The notes beneath the pieces are model-generated. The model made no database searches, had not been told where the DNA came from, and saw nothing but the letters and a program-made list of their open reading frames with translations. DNA of 64,000 nucleotides from positions 1 to 64,000 of the forward strand of contig JAIUNW010000005.1 of NCBI GenBank assembly GCA_020161535.1, given 5' to 3'. A program made the position numbers and the translations under genes. This DNA is from Bacteroidota bacterium. Lineage in GTDB: Bacteria; Bacteroidota; Bacteroidia; Chitinophagales; Chitinophagaceae. This document shows, piece after piece, positions 11,833 to 20,695 of this stretch; positions within the stretch are counted from its first letter, which is position 1; the number at the start of each line of letters is the position of its first letter.

Positions 11833-14532
11833 ATGAAAAAGACATCTTCCACCTTATTCTTTTTGTTTTCCCTTCTGTTATCGGCTTCTTTATTGCTGTC
11901 GATGCCTGCTTGGGCGCAATTGCCAACGGGTATTTCTTCGGGGGCCGGACGCGGTAATATGGCGGGTATGAATATTGGCCGGTTCTATGGAAGGATTGTT
12001 GACAATAGCGGAAAGGGTCTTGAAGCAGCTTCGGCACAATTGATTCAATCGAAATTTGATACAGTTACGCGCAAGCGCCGCGATACCATTGTTGCGGGTA
12101 TGCTGACGGATAAACGGGGCGAGTTCGCGTTTGAAAACCTGGCCATTGGCGCCAATTACAAACTGAAAGTTTCTGCCATCGGCTACCAGGAACTGGAACA
12201 GAAAGTGGCTTTCGAGGTGAAGATGGGCGGAGGTGATATGTCGCGCGCGCTGGGTGGCGTGGACAAAGACCTCGGTAATATAAAATTGCAGGCCGATTCA
12301 AAAACGTTGGAGACGGTAACGGTTACAGGCAGCAAAGCGATGGTGACCTCGGCCATCGACCGCAAAGTATTTAATGTTGAAAAGAACCTCAACTCGGCAG
12401 GTGGCACGGCAGTGGACGTCATGAAAAATGTACCATCCCTGCAAGTGGACCTCGATGGAAATGTAACGCTTCGCAATGCGAGTCCGCAGATTTATGTCGA
12501 CGGTCGCCCGACTACCCTCACCCTCGAACAGATTCCGGCCGATGCTATTTCAACGGTGGAAGTCATCACCAACCCATCCGCCAAATTCGATGCCTCGGGT
12601 GGCACTTCAGGCATTCTCAACATTGTGCTGAAGAAAAACAAAAGAGTGGGTTACAGTGGTAACCTGCGCGCGGGTATGGATATGCGCGGACAACCGAATT
12701 TTGGGGGCGATATCAACCTGCGACAAAACAAGATTAATTTTTTTGCCAGTGGAAACTATGGCGCGCGGAAGTCGATCTCCACCGGCGAAACAGATCGACT
12801 GTCGACTTTTTCAAAACCCTATACCAGCTTGGAACAAAACGACCGAACAGTGAGCAAAGGCCGGTTTGCATTTGGGCGCTTTGGCGCGGATTACCTGATC
12901 GATAACCGCAACACCCTCACCGCTTCGATTAACCTGGTGCGTGGCCAATTTAAACCAACGGCCACCAGCGATATATATGTCGACACGCTGCTGGATGCCG
13001 GCATACAAACCAGTTTCAGCCGACGCTTGTCCAATACCGAAGGCAATTTCAGAAACACCGGTGCTGCCCTGGGCTTTAAACACAATTTCGCCAAAGCAGG
13101 AAAAGAATGGACGGCCGATATCAACGTTAACCAAAGCAAGAATGAAAACAACAACGATATCCTAACCATCGTGCAACCGGTAGCGGGTTCCAGCGCCCAT
13201 GAACGCCAGTTTCGTCAATTGCAAACTGGCAATGGCAAGAACCAATTCATGACCCTGCAAACGGATTTTGTCAACCCCTTGTCTGAAACGGCGAAGTTGG
13301 AAATGGGCCTGCGGGCGCAGTTTCGCACTGTCAACAATGAAAATATAATTTCGCAACAACTGCCCAGTGGTATCATCATTCCCATTGCGCTGCTGAGTTC
13401 GAGGTACAAGAACAACGACCAGGTTTATGCTGGCTATGCATCCTACACCAACCGGTATAAAAAACTGGGCTACCAGATAGGTTTGCGGGCCGAGAGTTCT
13501 TCGTATGAAGGCACAGTGTATTCTACCAGCCGCGTTACCGGCAAAGACAGTGTTACCAGCTTCAGCCAGCAGTTTCCCATCAGCCTATTTCCCAGCCTGT
13601 TTTTGAGTTATGACCTGGGCAAAGCGCAAACACTGCAATTGAGTTATACCCGTCGGGTGAATCGTCCCAATTTTTTCCAGCTCTTCCCTTTTACCGATTA
13701 TTCTGATTCGCTCAACCTGAGCAGGGGCAATCCCAATCTTCGTCCGGAGTTCACCCATTCTTTGGAAATGGGCTACCAGAAAAATTTTGAAAGCGGCAAT
13801 ACTTTTCTTGCTTCCGCTTACCTGAAATACACCGACAACCAAATTACGCGGGTACAAAAAACCGAAACCAATCCGGTAACCAACAGAACCGTGCTCATCA
13901 ACACCTACGAAAATGCCAATAGCAGTTATGTGGGTGGTGTAGAGTTTACGGCGAAAACCATTATCGCCAAATGGTGGGAACTGAATTCAAACCTTAATCT
14001 ATTCACCTCCAGGATCAATATCGACGACTCCAGTGTGCAGGAGATGAGCAATGTGTACAGTTTCTTCGGCAAGCTGAACAACACGTTTAAACTGCCCAAG
14101 AATTTCAGCCTGCAATTGAGTGGCGAGTATACATCGAAGACAATTTTACCACCGGGAGGAAGTAGCAGTGGCGGCGGACGGTTTGGTGGTCCCGGTGGTG
14201 GCGGTGGTTTTATGGGTGGGCCTGGCAGCACCGCCCAGGGCTTTGTTCGGCCCAATTACTTTGTCGACATGAGTGTGCGATATGAATTCCTCAAAAACCG
14301 CACGGCAGCCATCACGCTGAGTTGGAGCGATATCTTTCGCACCCGTTTGTACAATGTACATTCAGCGTCTGATTATTTCGTGCAGGATGCCAAACGCCGA
14401 CGTGATCCACAGTTCTTCCGGGTTAACTTGTCCTGGCGCTTTGGCAAGTTCGATGCGGCGCTGTTCAAACGCAAAAACCTGAAAGGCGAAATGCAGAACA
14501 TGCAGAACGCCAGTGAAGGCGTGCAGTTTTAA
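11833..14532 (+). CDS. TonB-dependent receptor, OMP_b-brl_3 family
   Basis: About 899 residues from the ATG at 11833 (signal peptide MKKTSSTLFFLFSLLLSASL ... AWAQ); a TTG at 11803 also opens the frame. Order: a carboxypeptidase-regulatory-like domain (about 35-135: GRIVDNSGKGLEAASAQLI), a plug with VDVMKNVPSLQVDLDGNVTL and PQIYVDGRPT (about 195-260), then the OMP_b-brl_3 barrel to the C-terminus. A Gly-rich loop (GGSSSGGGRFGGPGG) lies near residue 780. Such receptors import unknown ligands across the outer membrane with TonB energy. There is no SusD partner. Its stop overlaps the convergent LysE gene's stop (shared TTAA). Confidence 0.9.
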   Translation: MKKTSSTLFFLFSLLLSASLLLSMPAWAQLPTGISSGAGRGNMAGMNIGRFYGRIVDNSGKGLEAASAQLIQSKFDTVTRKRRDTIVAGMLTDKRGEFAFENLAIGANYKLKVSAIGYQELEQKVAFEVKMGGGDMSRALGGVDKDLGNIKLQADSKTLETVTVTGSKAMVTSAIDRKVFNVEKNLNSAGGTAVDVMKNVPSLQVDLDGNVTLRNASPQIYVDGRPTTLTLEQIPADAISTVEVITNPSAKFDASGGTSGILNIVLKKNKRVGYSGNLRAGMDMRGQPNFGGDINLRQNKINFFASGNYGARKSISTGETDRLSTFSKPYTSLEQNDRTVSKGRFAFGRFGADYLIDNRNTLTASINLVRGQFKPTATSDIYVDTLLDAGIQTSFSRRLSNTEGNFRNTGAALGFKHNFAKAGKEWTADINVNQSKNENNNDILTIVQPVAGSSAHERQFRQLQTGNGKNQFMTLQTDFVNPLSETAKLEMGLRAQFRTVNNENIISQQLPSGIIIPIALLSSRYKNNDQVYAGYASYTNRYKKLGYQIGLRAESSSYEGTVYSTSRVTGKDSVTSFSQQFPISLFPSLFLSYDLGKAQTLQLSYTRRVNRPNFFQLFPFTDYSDSLNLSRGNPNLRPEFTHSLEMGYQKNFESGNTFLASAYLKYTDNQITRVQKTETNPVTNRTVLINTYENANSSYVGGVEFTAKTIIAKWWELNSNLNLFTSRINIDDSSVQEMSNVYSFFGKLNNTFKLPKNFSLQLSGEYTSKTILPPGGSSSGGGRFGGPGGGGGFMGGPGSTAQGFVRPNYFVDMSVRYEFLKNRTAAITLSWSDIFRTRLYNVHSASDYFVQDAKRRRDPQFFRVNLSWRFGKFDAALFKRKNLKGEMQNMQNASEGVQF

Positions 14533-15158
14533 CGTTGTAGTATCTTATACAATTGAATGGCTGCTGATAACAGAAAAACAATTCCCACCAGCAGGTTTAA
14601 ACCGCGCTGACTCGCGTTGATTTTCTTGACCAACCAACTACCGCCGATGATGAATACACAAAGCGCGGCGGTGGTACCGATGGCGATACCCGTGATATAC
14701 AGATTGAACAAACGACCATCGCTTTTAAGCAGTTTCACCGAAAACAAATAACTGCTCCAGGCAAACCAGAAAGGGATCTGCGCGGGATTGACGGCACTCA
14801 TGCCCAGGCCGAGCAAAAAGCGAGGTAATTTGTTGGTGAGCACCACGGGCTTTTGCTGGTCGGCCGACCGGCGGGCAGCCAACAAACTCGCCAGGCCAAG
14901 TGCCGCGAAAATGAAAACGGCTGCCCATTCCATATATTGAAACAGCGTTTTGTGCAGCATGATCCAATCAATGCCTTTGAGCGAAATGCGCACATAGATC
15001 ATTTCGACCAGGGCCACCCCTATCGCAAACCAAACGGCCCTGCGTCGGTTCTCGGCCACGGCAATCTGCATGGCCGTGATGTTGAGGTTACCCAGGGGCA
15101 GGCTGCCCAAAAAGCTGATACCCATGCCCGTTAGTACTATCAAAAAATAGTCAGACAT
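14529..15158 (-). CDS. LysE-family transporter
   Basis: A 209-residue inner-membrane protein with about six hydrophobic segments. The N-terminus MGISFLGSLPLGNLNITAMQ matches the LysE/RhtB signature (GxxPGPxN replaced by a G-P-L-G-N form common in this group), and the central LLGLGMSAVNPAQIPFWFAW is the second conserved motif with NP. LysE-type proteins export amino acids or related small molecules; the substrate here is unknown. It is the last gene of a leftward group with the ATP-grasp protein (8-base overlap), and converges on the TonB receptor. Confidence 0.85.
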   Translation of the reverse strand: MSDYFLIVLTGMGISFLGSLPLGNLNITAMQIAVAENRRRAVWFAIGVALVEMIYVRISLKGIDWIMLHKTLFQYMEWAAVFIFAALGLASLLAARRSADQQKPVVLTNKLPRFLLGLGMSAVNPAQIPFWFAWSSYLFSVKLLKSDGRLFNLYITGIAIGTTAALCVFIIGGSWLVKKINASQRGLNLLVGIVFLLSAAIQLYKILQR

Positions 15159-16215
15159 AGATTTCTGCTATCTTTTTTTCAAAGACTTTGTTGTCGCGAA
15201 ACATCTGACGGCCAGCCTGAAAAGACATATAAGGAATACCCTTCCGGTGTTGTTGTCGCGAAATGCGCCACAGAATGACCCAGTGTCGGATGATTTCTTT
15301 CCACGCAAAGAATATACTGTGTTTGGGATCGTATATATGAGTGGGTTCGGATCCCGCGCCATTCAATTCAATAACAGAAAAATTCCGGCCCTGTTTTAAA
15401 TCTTCCCAAGATTGAAAACGAATATCCAATCGACCGTAATGGAAGCCGGGCACTTGCAAACAAATTTTGTTGATCTGTTCGGTCAAAAGAGCATCCACCA
15501 AATGACTATCATCTATGAACCGCGCTCCGCGCGCATGGTTGCCGAACGGCACCAATTCCAGTCGCTCACCTTTTGCCAACACCCTCTCCAATTGCGAACC
15601 ATACATTTTCTCCAGGTTTTTTATTTGCAGAACATACCTTTTTTCACGGCCCACCAATTGCCTGATGCTGGCCTGGCCATCGCCGGTAACCGCCATGAAT
15701 TCTTTTGTAACAATGCCTGTTAAACGCCCCTGCTTTTCGTCTGGCAAACGAGCATAAAAAATCCCTGCTTCCAACGGATAAATGATGCGTTCCTGCACCA
15801 GAAAATCCAGCGGTGTTTCCCGACAATATTGTAATAAATCTTCTTCCCGGCGCAGGGTGCGCACGCCCATGCCCCTTGCACCGATATCGGGTTTGGCGAT
15901 GAGCGGATACACCAAACCTGCCTGCGCAACTGTTTCGATGGCCTTGATCGCCTCCACACCGGCCGGAAAAGACAGCGTTGTCGGATAAGAACCTGCTGGC
16001 AGCAACGCATAAATTTTTTTCTTTGATTCCATCAAGAAGCCGCCATTTTCGATGGTAGGGTTGGCTGCGCTGTAAAAGAAAAAAGAACGTGCCCGGAGAC
16101 ATAAGAAAAGAAATATAGGAATGATGGGCGCATATACCGTACCAAACGACCAGTACTCCCAATGAAAGAGTCGAATGAAGAAAGGCCGGTATAACAAGGA
16201 TTGCAAAAAGCTCAT
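15151..16215 (-). CDS. ATP-grasp protein, D-Ala-D-Ala-ligase-like
   Basis: About 354 residues. The N-terminal 60 residues include a hydrophobic segment (YAPIIPIFLFLCLRARSFFF) that may be membrane-bound. The ATP-grasp core follows: VYPLIAKPDIGARGMGVRTL (nucleotide-binding lysine and glycine loop), DFLVQERIIYPLEAGIFYAR, and a C-terminal LDIRFQSWEDL...FSVIELNGAGSEPTHIYDP with the metal-binding E-x-N. This resembles D-alanine-D-alanine ligase-like enzymes of the ATP-grasp fold but the substrate is not evident. The ATG at 16213-16215 overlaps the NRDE stop as ATGA, which favours it over the TTG two codons upstream. Confidence 0.75.
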   Translation of the reverse strand: MSFLQSLLYRPFFIRLFHWEYWSFGTVYAPIIPIFLFLCLRARSFFFYSAANPTIENGGFLMESKKKIYALLPAGSYPTTLSFPAGVEAIKAIETVAQAGLVYPLIAKPDIGARGMGVRTLRREEDLLQYCRETPLDFLVQERIIYPLEAGIFYARLPDEKQGRLTGIVTKEFMAVTGDGQASIRQLVGREKRYVLQIKNLEKMYGSQLERVLAKGERLELVPFGNHARGARFIDDSHLVDALLTEQINKICLQVPGFHYGRLDIRFQSWEDLKQGRNFSVIELNGAGSEPTHIYDPKHSIFFAWKEIIRHWVILWRISRQQHRKGIPYMSFQAGRQMFRDNKVFEKKIAEIYV

Positions 16216-16919
16216 TGGCAATGGATCAACTGGGGCTTGATGGATAAGGCCGTGGTAGATAGTTCAGCGAGGCGATGATCGGCATACAGCATATTTATTT
16301 TCTCTGTCGATAAAGCAATGCTTGTACTGCTAACCGTTTTCAACGGCAACCGGTTTTCCAGTGTTTGCTGCTCCATTTGAAAGCGAAGCAAACCTTCGGC
16401 AGTGGGTTTGGTTTGTAACCGTTTCCATTGTTCGAAACGTTGCATTTTGGTTGCCCATTGTTCTTCATCGTATAAAGTGGCTGAAGCCCATAGATAAGAT
16501 TGATGGGTATCCAATACCTCGCTGTGTTTCTGTAAGCCATCCCAGCGAAATAACCATAAACCAGGCTGCTGAAAATAGACAACACTAAATGGTTCGATGC
16601 CAGCTAGCGTATAGCCATTGAAGTTATCTTGAAACGAGCCTGGCCCCAGCAAGTCGATTAACACAAGGCCGCGGCTCAGCCGATAATTTTTTTCCGGTAC
16701 ATGTTTGGTAAATGCACCATTGAACAACACGGCAACGCCACCGGCTTCGTCGGCCACTATCCAGGTGCCCCCTGCTTTTGCATCTTGTGGAAAAAGCATT
16801 TTACGGCCATGGACCTGGTGTACGGAAGGCGGCACTGCCGCCGGTCGATCGATTTGCTCATCGCGATTGGAAGCGATCAGGATCTCGTTTCCTGACCGAT
16901 GAAATATCACCGTGCACAT
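16212..16919 (-). CDS. NRDE-family (TANGO2-like) protein
   Basis: A 235-residue protein beginning MCTVIFHRSGNEILIASNRD, which shows the family signature: Cys2 (potential N-terminal nucleophile after Met removal) and the NRDE tetrad at residues 18-21. AGGTWIVADEAGGVAVLFNG follows. The family is Ntn-hydrolase-like; its biochemical role in bacteria is not settled. The gene overlaps DinB upstream by 13 bases and the ATP-grasp gene downstream by four, so these form one transcription unit. Confidence 0.85.
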   Translation of the reverse strand: MCTVIFHRSGNEILIASNRDEQIDRPAAVPPSVHQVHGRKMLFPQDAKAGGTWIVADEAGGVAVLFNGAFTKHVPEKNYRLSRGLVLIDLLGPGSFQDNFNGYTLAGIEPFSVVYFQQPGLWLFRWDGLQKHSEVLDTHQSYLWASATLYDEEQWATKMQRFEQWKRLQTKPTAEGLLRFQMEQQTLENRLPLKTVSSTSIALSTEKINMLYADHRLAELSTTALSIKPQLIHCQ

Positions 16920-17407
16920 GCCTGCTTGAACTTAGTGGTAGAAGAGGCCACACCAAAACCCGCAGGCAATTCCAAATCGGTTAGTTGCAATACACCCACT
17001 TTGATCAGTGCCATGTGGTGAATGGTATGTTCCAGGTTATAGGCAATTTCGCGGTAGAAATTGGTCTGCAGGCTGATCATTTCGTCGGTATCTTCCCGAT
17101 AGGATGCCTCCATCAGCAATTCTTTGTTTTCCCGCGAAAGCGCCGCACTAATTTCATTGAGTTTTTCCATCGCAAAAAGGCGATCCGTTTCAATGGATTT
17201 GTTCCGCTGCCTTTTTTCATAATTAATGATGCCGGTTTCATACCCGAGCAACAGGCATTGAAACATTTCGATGATATGCCGGGTATGTTGCCCAATGGTC
17301 GCTTGCGATAAAGCCGGACAAGGCTGGCTATAATGTACCTGGGTCAATAGTTGCAGCGTTGTGCTCAACTGACTGAAAACATGTTGTATGGCAATATTTA
17401 GCTGCAT
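16907..17407 (-). CDS. DinB-like four-helix protein
   Basis: A 166-residue helical protein with the DinB/YfiT metal-binding pattern: a histidine in TIGQHTRHIIEMFQ (residues 40-48) and the paired histidines NLEHTIHHMALIKVG near residue 130. DinB-superfamily members are dimetal four-helix bundles, some acting as thiol-dependent transferases. The first gene of the leftward group DinB, NRDE, ATP-grasp, LysE, starting 42 bases from the stop of the convergently oriented upstream YceI gene's side. Substrate unknown. Confidence 0.8.
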   Translation of the reverse strand: MQLNIAIQHVFSQLSTTLQLLTQVHYSQPCPALSQATIGQHTRHIIEMFQCLLLGYETGIINYEKRQRNKSIETDRLFAMEKLNEISAALSRENKELLMEASYREDTDEMISLQTNFYREIAYNLEHTIHHMALIKVGVLQLTDLELPAGFGVASSTTKFKQACAR

Positions 17408-17449
17408 TTGTCTAAAATAACGAATTGATGGTGCAAATACGGGGCCGTT

Positions 17450-17995
17450 TCAGGGACGTGCATAAATTTTAAGACTCACTTTCGCCTCGTCGGCCATGGT
17501 CATACTGGTTCCGCCCACTTTGTAGTTGAGTCGATTCACCGTGAATGTTCCCTCAAACAGCCAGGCATCGCCTTCTTTTTTCACCGTAAAAGGGATCGAT
17601 GTTTGTCCGGTGATACCATGCATGTCGATGGTCGCTTGCAATATATACGACTTGCCATCGGCCGTTGGTTTGGGTAATTCGCCTTTTATGCGAATAAGTG
17701 GAAATTTTACTGCATCGAAGAAATCATCGCTGCGCAGGTGGTTATCGCGTTTCTTATTACCCGTATTGATCGTGGCGGTTTTCACCGTAACATCAAATTT
17801 CGCCTGTGTGGGGTGATTGCCATCAAACTGGATATCACCGGCCAAGCCATTAAAACTGCCATCGATGCTAATACCAAAATTTTTTATCACAAAACCAACA
17901 TGGGAATTTGCATCGTCGGGATGCAAGACATTTCCTTGCGCCCATCCCGCCCGGGGCAAGCAACAAAGCAAGAAGAAAAGCCAGGTTATCTTCAT
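17450..17995 (-). CDS. YceI-family lipid-binding periplasmic protein
   Basis: A 181-residue protein with a signal peptide (MKITWLFFLLCCLPRAGWAQ). The mature part fits the YceI lipocalin-like barrel: SHVGFVIKNFGISIDGSFNG, a DVTVKTATINTGNKKRDNHLRS segment with the family RDxHLxS motif, FFDAVKFPLIRIKG, and a final TFTVNRLNYKVGG strand. YceI proteins bind isoprenoid lipids in the periplasm. Its ATG (17993-17995) overlaps a rightward in-frame ATG at 17994; I start the rightward gene later, leaving 34 bases between the genes. Confidence 0.9.
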   Translation of the reverse strand: MKITWLFFLLCCLPRAGWAQGNVLHPDDANSHVGFVIKNFGISIDGSFNGLAGDIQFDGNHPTQAKFDVTVKTATINTGNKKRDNHLRSDDFFDAVKFPLIRIKGELPKPTADGKSYILQATIDMHGITGQTSIPFTVKKEGDAWLFEGTFTVNRLNYKVGGTSMTMADEAKVSLKIYARP

Positions 17996-18029
17996 GCGTC
18001 AATTTACTGTAGATTTACAAAAAAACGAT

Positions 18030-18809
18030 ATGCAGATTCCCAGCATGGCTGAAATGGCGGCAAATGGTGAAACCCCCGAAGTATTATTTTGGGTAGGTTG
18101 TGCCGGCAGTTTCGACCAGCGGGCCCAAAAAATATCTCGTGCTTTCGCGCTGATTCTCCAAAAAATCGGGGTAAAGTTTGCTATTCTGGGCAAAGAGGAA
18201 ATGTGCACCGGCGATCCCGTGCGCCGCGCCGGCAATGAGTTTTTATTTCAGATGATGGCTTACCAGAATATCCAGGTCTTGAATGGATACGGCATTCAGA
18301 AGATTGTTACCACCTGCCCCCATTGTTTCAATACTTTTAAAAATGAATACCCTGCACTGGGTGGCCAATACCAGGTGATACACCACGCTGAATACCTGCA
18401 ACAGCTGATCAATGCCGGTAAGATTCGCATTGCCGATGGCGGCCCTTTCAAAGGCAAAAAAATCAGCTTCCACGACAGTTGCTACCTCGGCCGCGCCAAT
18501 GATATTTACGAAGCACCCCGAAAAGTATTGGAAAGCCTCGATGCAGAATTGGTGGAAATGAAACGTTGCCGCAGCAATGGACTCTGTTGTGGTGCCGGCG
18601 GCGCGCAAATGTTCAAGGAAGAAGAAAAAGGCAGGGTTCGCATTAATATTGAAAGAACCGAAGAAGCGTTGGCAACAGGCGCACCGGTCATTGCTGCCGC
18701 CTGCCCATTCTGCAATACCATGCTTACCGATGGAGTTAAATCCAAAGAAAAAGAATCTGAAGTCAGCGTGTTGGACATCGCTGAACTGATTGCCGCCAGC
18801 CTGGCCTGA
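18030..18809 (+). CDS. HdrB-like cysteine-rich (Fe-S)-binding oxidoreductase subunit
   Basis: 259 residues from the ATG at 18030 (MQIPSMAEMAANGETPEVLF); this start matches how the family usually begins and spares the divergent YceI start. Two CCG-type cysteine domains are visible: WVGCAGSF, KEEMCTGDPVRRAGNEFLFQ, TCPHCFNTFKNEYPALGG; then FHDSCYLGR, CRSNGLCCGAGGAQMFKEE, and AACPFCNTML. HdrB/GlpC-type proteins pass electrons from an iron-sulphur partner. The usual dicluster ferredoxin subunit is not adjacent, so the partner must be encoded elsewhere. Confidence 0.85.
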   Translation: MQIPSMAEMAANGETPEVLFWVGCAGSFDQRAQKISRAFALILQKIGVKFAILGKEEMCTGDPVRRAGNEFLFQMMAYQNIQVLNGYGIQKIVTTCPHCFNTFKNEYPALGGQYQVIHHAEYLQQLINAGKIRIADGGPFKGKKISFHDSCYLGRANDIYEAPRKVLESLDAELVEMKRCRSNGLCCGAGGAQMFKEEEKGRVRINIERTEEALATGAPVIAAACPFCNTMLTDGVKSKEKESEVSVLDIAELIAASLA

Positions 18810-18826
18810 TTTCTAATGATTCGGCT

Positions 18827-18834
18827 TACCTTTG
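18827..18834 (+). promoter_or_regulatory. Bacteroidota -7 box TACCTTTG next to a start codon
   Basis: TACCTTTG is a perfect TAnnTTTG match ending four bases before the ATG of the next gene, so transcription would start at or within a base or two of the ATG. No clear TTTG -33 box is seen, so this is tentative. Confidence 0.4.
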
Positions 18835-18838
18835 TGGC

Positions 18839-19351
18839 ATGAATTTGACTTACCGCGAATTAATTCCCGCTGATTTTGCACCCGGTTCACGCGTTTGGAT
18901 TTACCAAAGCAATCGCTTACTGGGTATGGGCGAAACCCTGGAAGCCGATGCTATTTTACAGGATTTTGTGGCGAAATGGCAAACCCATGGCGACCCGGTG
19001 AAAGGATTTGCGACCATTTTCTTCGGACAATTTGTGGTACTCATGGCCGATGAGTCGGCGACTTCTGTCAGTGGCTGCAGTACCGATAGCAGTGTGCGGG
19101 TGATTAAGTTGCTCGAAGAGAAATTTCGCATTTCATTGTTCGACCGGCAACTGCTCGCCTTTGTGGTGAACGATAAAGTGCAGTTGATTCCAATGGCCCA
19201 GCTTAAACACGCCGTTGAACATGGCATGATCAAAGAAGACGATTTGTTTTTCAACAATGTGGTGACCACCAAGGCTGAACTGGAAAACAACTGGCTTATT
19301 CCTTTGCAGCAAAGCTGGCTGGCATCTCGCCTGGGATTAAAAACGACTTGA
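18839..19351 (+). CDS. Conserved Bacteroidota protein (often labelled ABC transporter ATPase)
   Basis: A 170-residue soluble protein of a family I recognise by SRVWIYQSNRLLGMGE, FGQFVVLMADES, SVSGCSTDSSVRVIKLLEEK and FRISLFDRQLLAFV. Databases often name it an ABC transporter ATPase, but there is no Walker A, signature or Walker B motif, so that name is not supported by the sequence. Function unknown. It ends one base before the convergent histidine kinase gene. Confidence 0.75.
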   Translation: MNLTYRELIPADFAPGSRVWIYQSNRLLGMGETLEADAILQDFVAKWQTHGDPVKGFATIFFGQFVVLMADESATSVSGCSTDSSVRVIKLLEEKFRISLFDRQLLAFVVNDKVQLIPMAQLKHAVEHGMIKEDDLFFNNVVTTKAELENNWLIPLQQSWLASRLGLKTT

Positions 19352-20695
19352 TCAAAAGATCAGTTGAAAAGCGGTTCCCTCTCCTTCTACCGATTGCACC
19401 TGGATATTTCCTTTGTGCAACATCATAATTTGTTTGCAGAGGCTAAGACCAATGCCACTGCCGGTTTTCTTGGTGCTGAAAAATGGAATGAAGATTTTTT
19501 CGATGACTTCCTGCGACATACCGGCCCCATTGTCGGCGATCTTGATGGAGGTTTTTCCTTTGGGCAGGCTGGCGGCGGATAAAACAATTTTAGGATCGGT
19601 TTTTTCTTTCACGGCATCCATCGCATTCACCAATAGGTTGATCATAACCTGCTCCAATAAATTGAGATCGGCCTGCAGTTGGAGTTCAGGCTCTTTGAGA
19701 ATAATTTCCAGGTCAATATTTTTGTGCTCAAGGGTGGGCAGCATCAACTGTTGCAGGTTCCTGAATACATCGAGTACATAGAGTTTTTCGAGGTGGAGTT
19801 CGCTGATCTTGTTTAGGTTCCGATAGGTTTCTGCAAAACGCAGCAGCCCTTCGCTGCGCCGTTGAATGGTTTCAATACCCAGGCCAAGGTCATCCAGCGC
19901 GCCTGTTTTGTCTTCTATATCTCCCGCAGATGCATCCAGTCTGCTCTTCAGTGTACTGGCCAGCGATGAAATTGGCGCTACTGAATTCATGATCTCATGG
20001 GTCATCACGTTCAACAATTTCTGCCAGGCTTTCGATTCGGTTTCATCCATCGCTTCATTTACATTCTGGAAGGCGATCAACTTGAATTGGAGTCCGTCGG
20101 TTTGAAAAGCCGTGCAGGAAATAATCAGCTTTACCTGCGCCTTATCAATCAGCGCGGTGCTCAGCTTGGCCTCACCCGGCCTGATATTGGTCAGTAGTTC
20201 ATACAGGGCGGCGTCGCGCCGGCGAAGCGACTGCAATGTTTTTAAATAAGGCAATTGCAAAATGCGCTTCAACGATTCGTTCATCCAAATGATTTGCCCG
20301 TCGTCGACCTGAAAAGAAAGTATACCCGTGTCTACCAGTTCCAATATTTTCTGCAGGTATTGGTACTGGGTCTCTTTTTCTTTGCTGATGACTTTGAAAG
20401 TGCTATTGATCTCATTGAAGCCATGGCGCAGCGGTTGTAATTCTGCCGGTGCGTGTTTTACATCAAAATAGCGGGAAAAATCACGGTAATGAACCGATTC
20501 AACAAACTGGTCGAGTTCATCCTGGGCCTTGCGTTGCGATTTGTACAGGTCAACCAGTTGATACGCCAATACCGGTGTCAGGAGTACCAGGAATTTATAT
20601 TCACCCTTCACCAATAGCCACGAAGCAACACACAATACCGCAAACAAGAGCAGTACCTTAATAAACAGTTTATTGCTGGTGCTCTTAAATATCAT
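19352..20695 (-). CDS. Sensor histidine kinase (NtrY-like)
   Basis: 447 residues. Two membrane segments occupy about residues 8-46 with almost no periplasmic loop, so the signal is probably sensed in the membrane or cytoplasm. A PAS-like region follows (about 105-210: LVDTGILSFQVDDGQIIWMN). The HisKA box reads LNVMTHEIMNSVAPISSLAS (His near residue 237), then HATPase motifs NLLVNAMDAV (N box), IADNGAGM (G1), FFSTKKTGSGIGLSLCKQI (F/G2). The start overlaps the 3' end of the response regulator by 11 bases, so the pair is one operon, divergent from the efflux genes. Confidence 0.9.
   Translation of the reverse strand: MIFKSTSNKLFIKVLLLFAVLCVASWLLVKGEYKFLVLLTPVLAYQLVDLYKSQRKAQDELDQFVESVHYRDFSRYFDVKHAPAELQPLRHGFNEINSTFKVISKEKETQYQYLQKILELVDTGILSFQVDDGQIIWMNESLKRILQLPYLKTLQSLRRRDAALYELLTNIRPGEAKLSTALIDKAQVKLIISCTAFQTDGLQFKLIAFQNVNEAMDETESKAWQKLLNVMTHEIMNSVAPISSLASTLKSRLDASAGDIEDKTGALDDLGLGIETIQRRSEGLLRFAETYRNLNKISELHLEKLYVLDVFRNLQQLMLPTLEHKNIDLEIILKEPELQLQADLNLLEQVMINLLVNAMDAVKEKTDPKIVLSAASLPKGKTSIKIADNGAGMSQEVIEKIFIPFFSTKKTGSGIGLSLCKQIMMLHKGNIQVQSVEGEGTAFQLIF

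Noticed and set aside
17817..18029. Extended N-terminus of the HdrB-like protein
   Set aside because: It would run antisense through the YceI signal peptide; the family starts at MQIPSMAEM (18030).
18839..19351. ABC transporter ATPase label for the 170-aa protein
   Set aside because: No Walker A, signature or Walker B motif is present.
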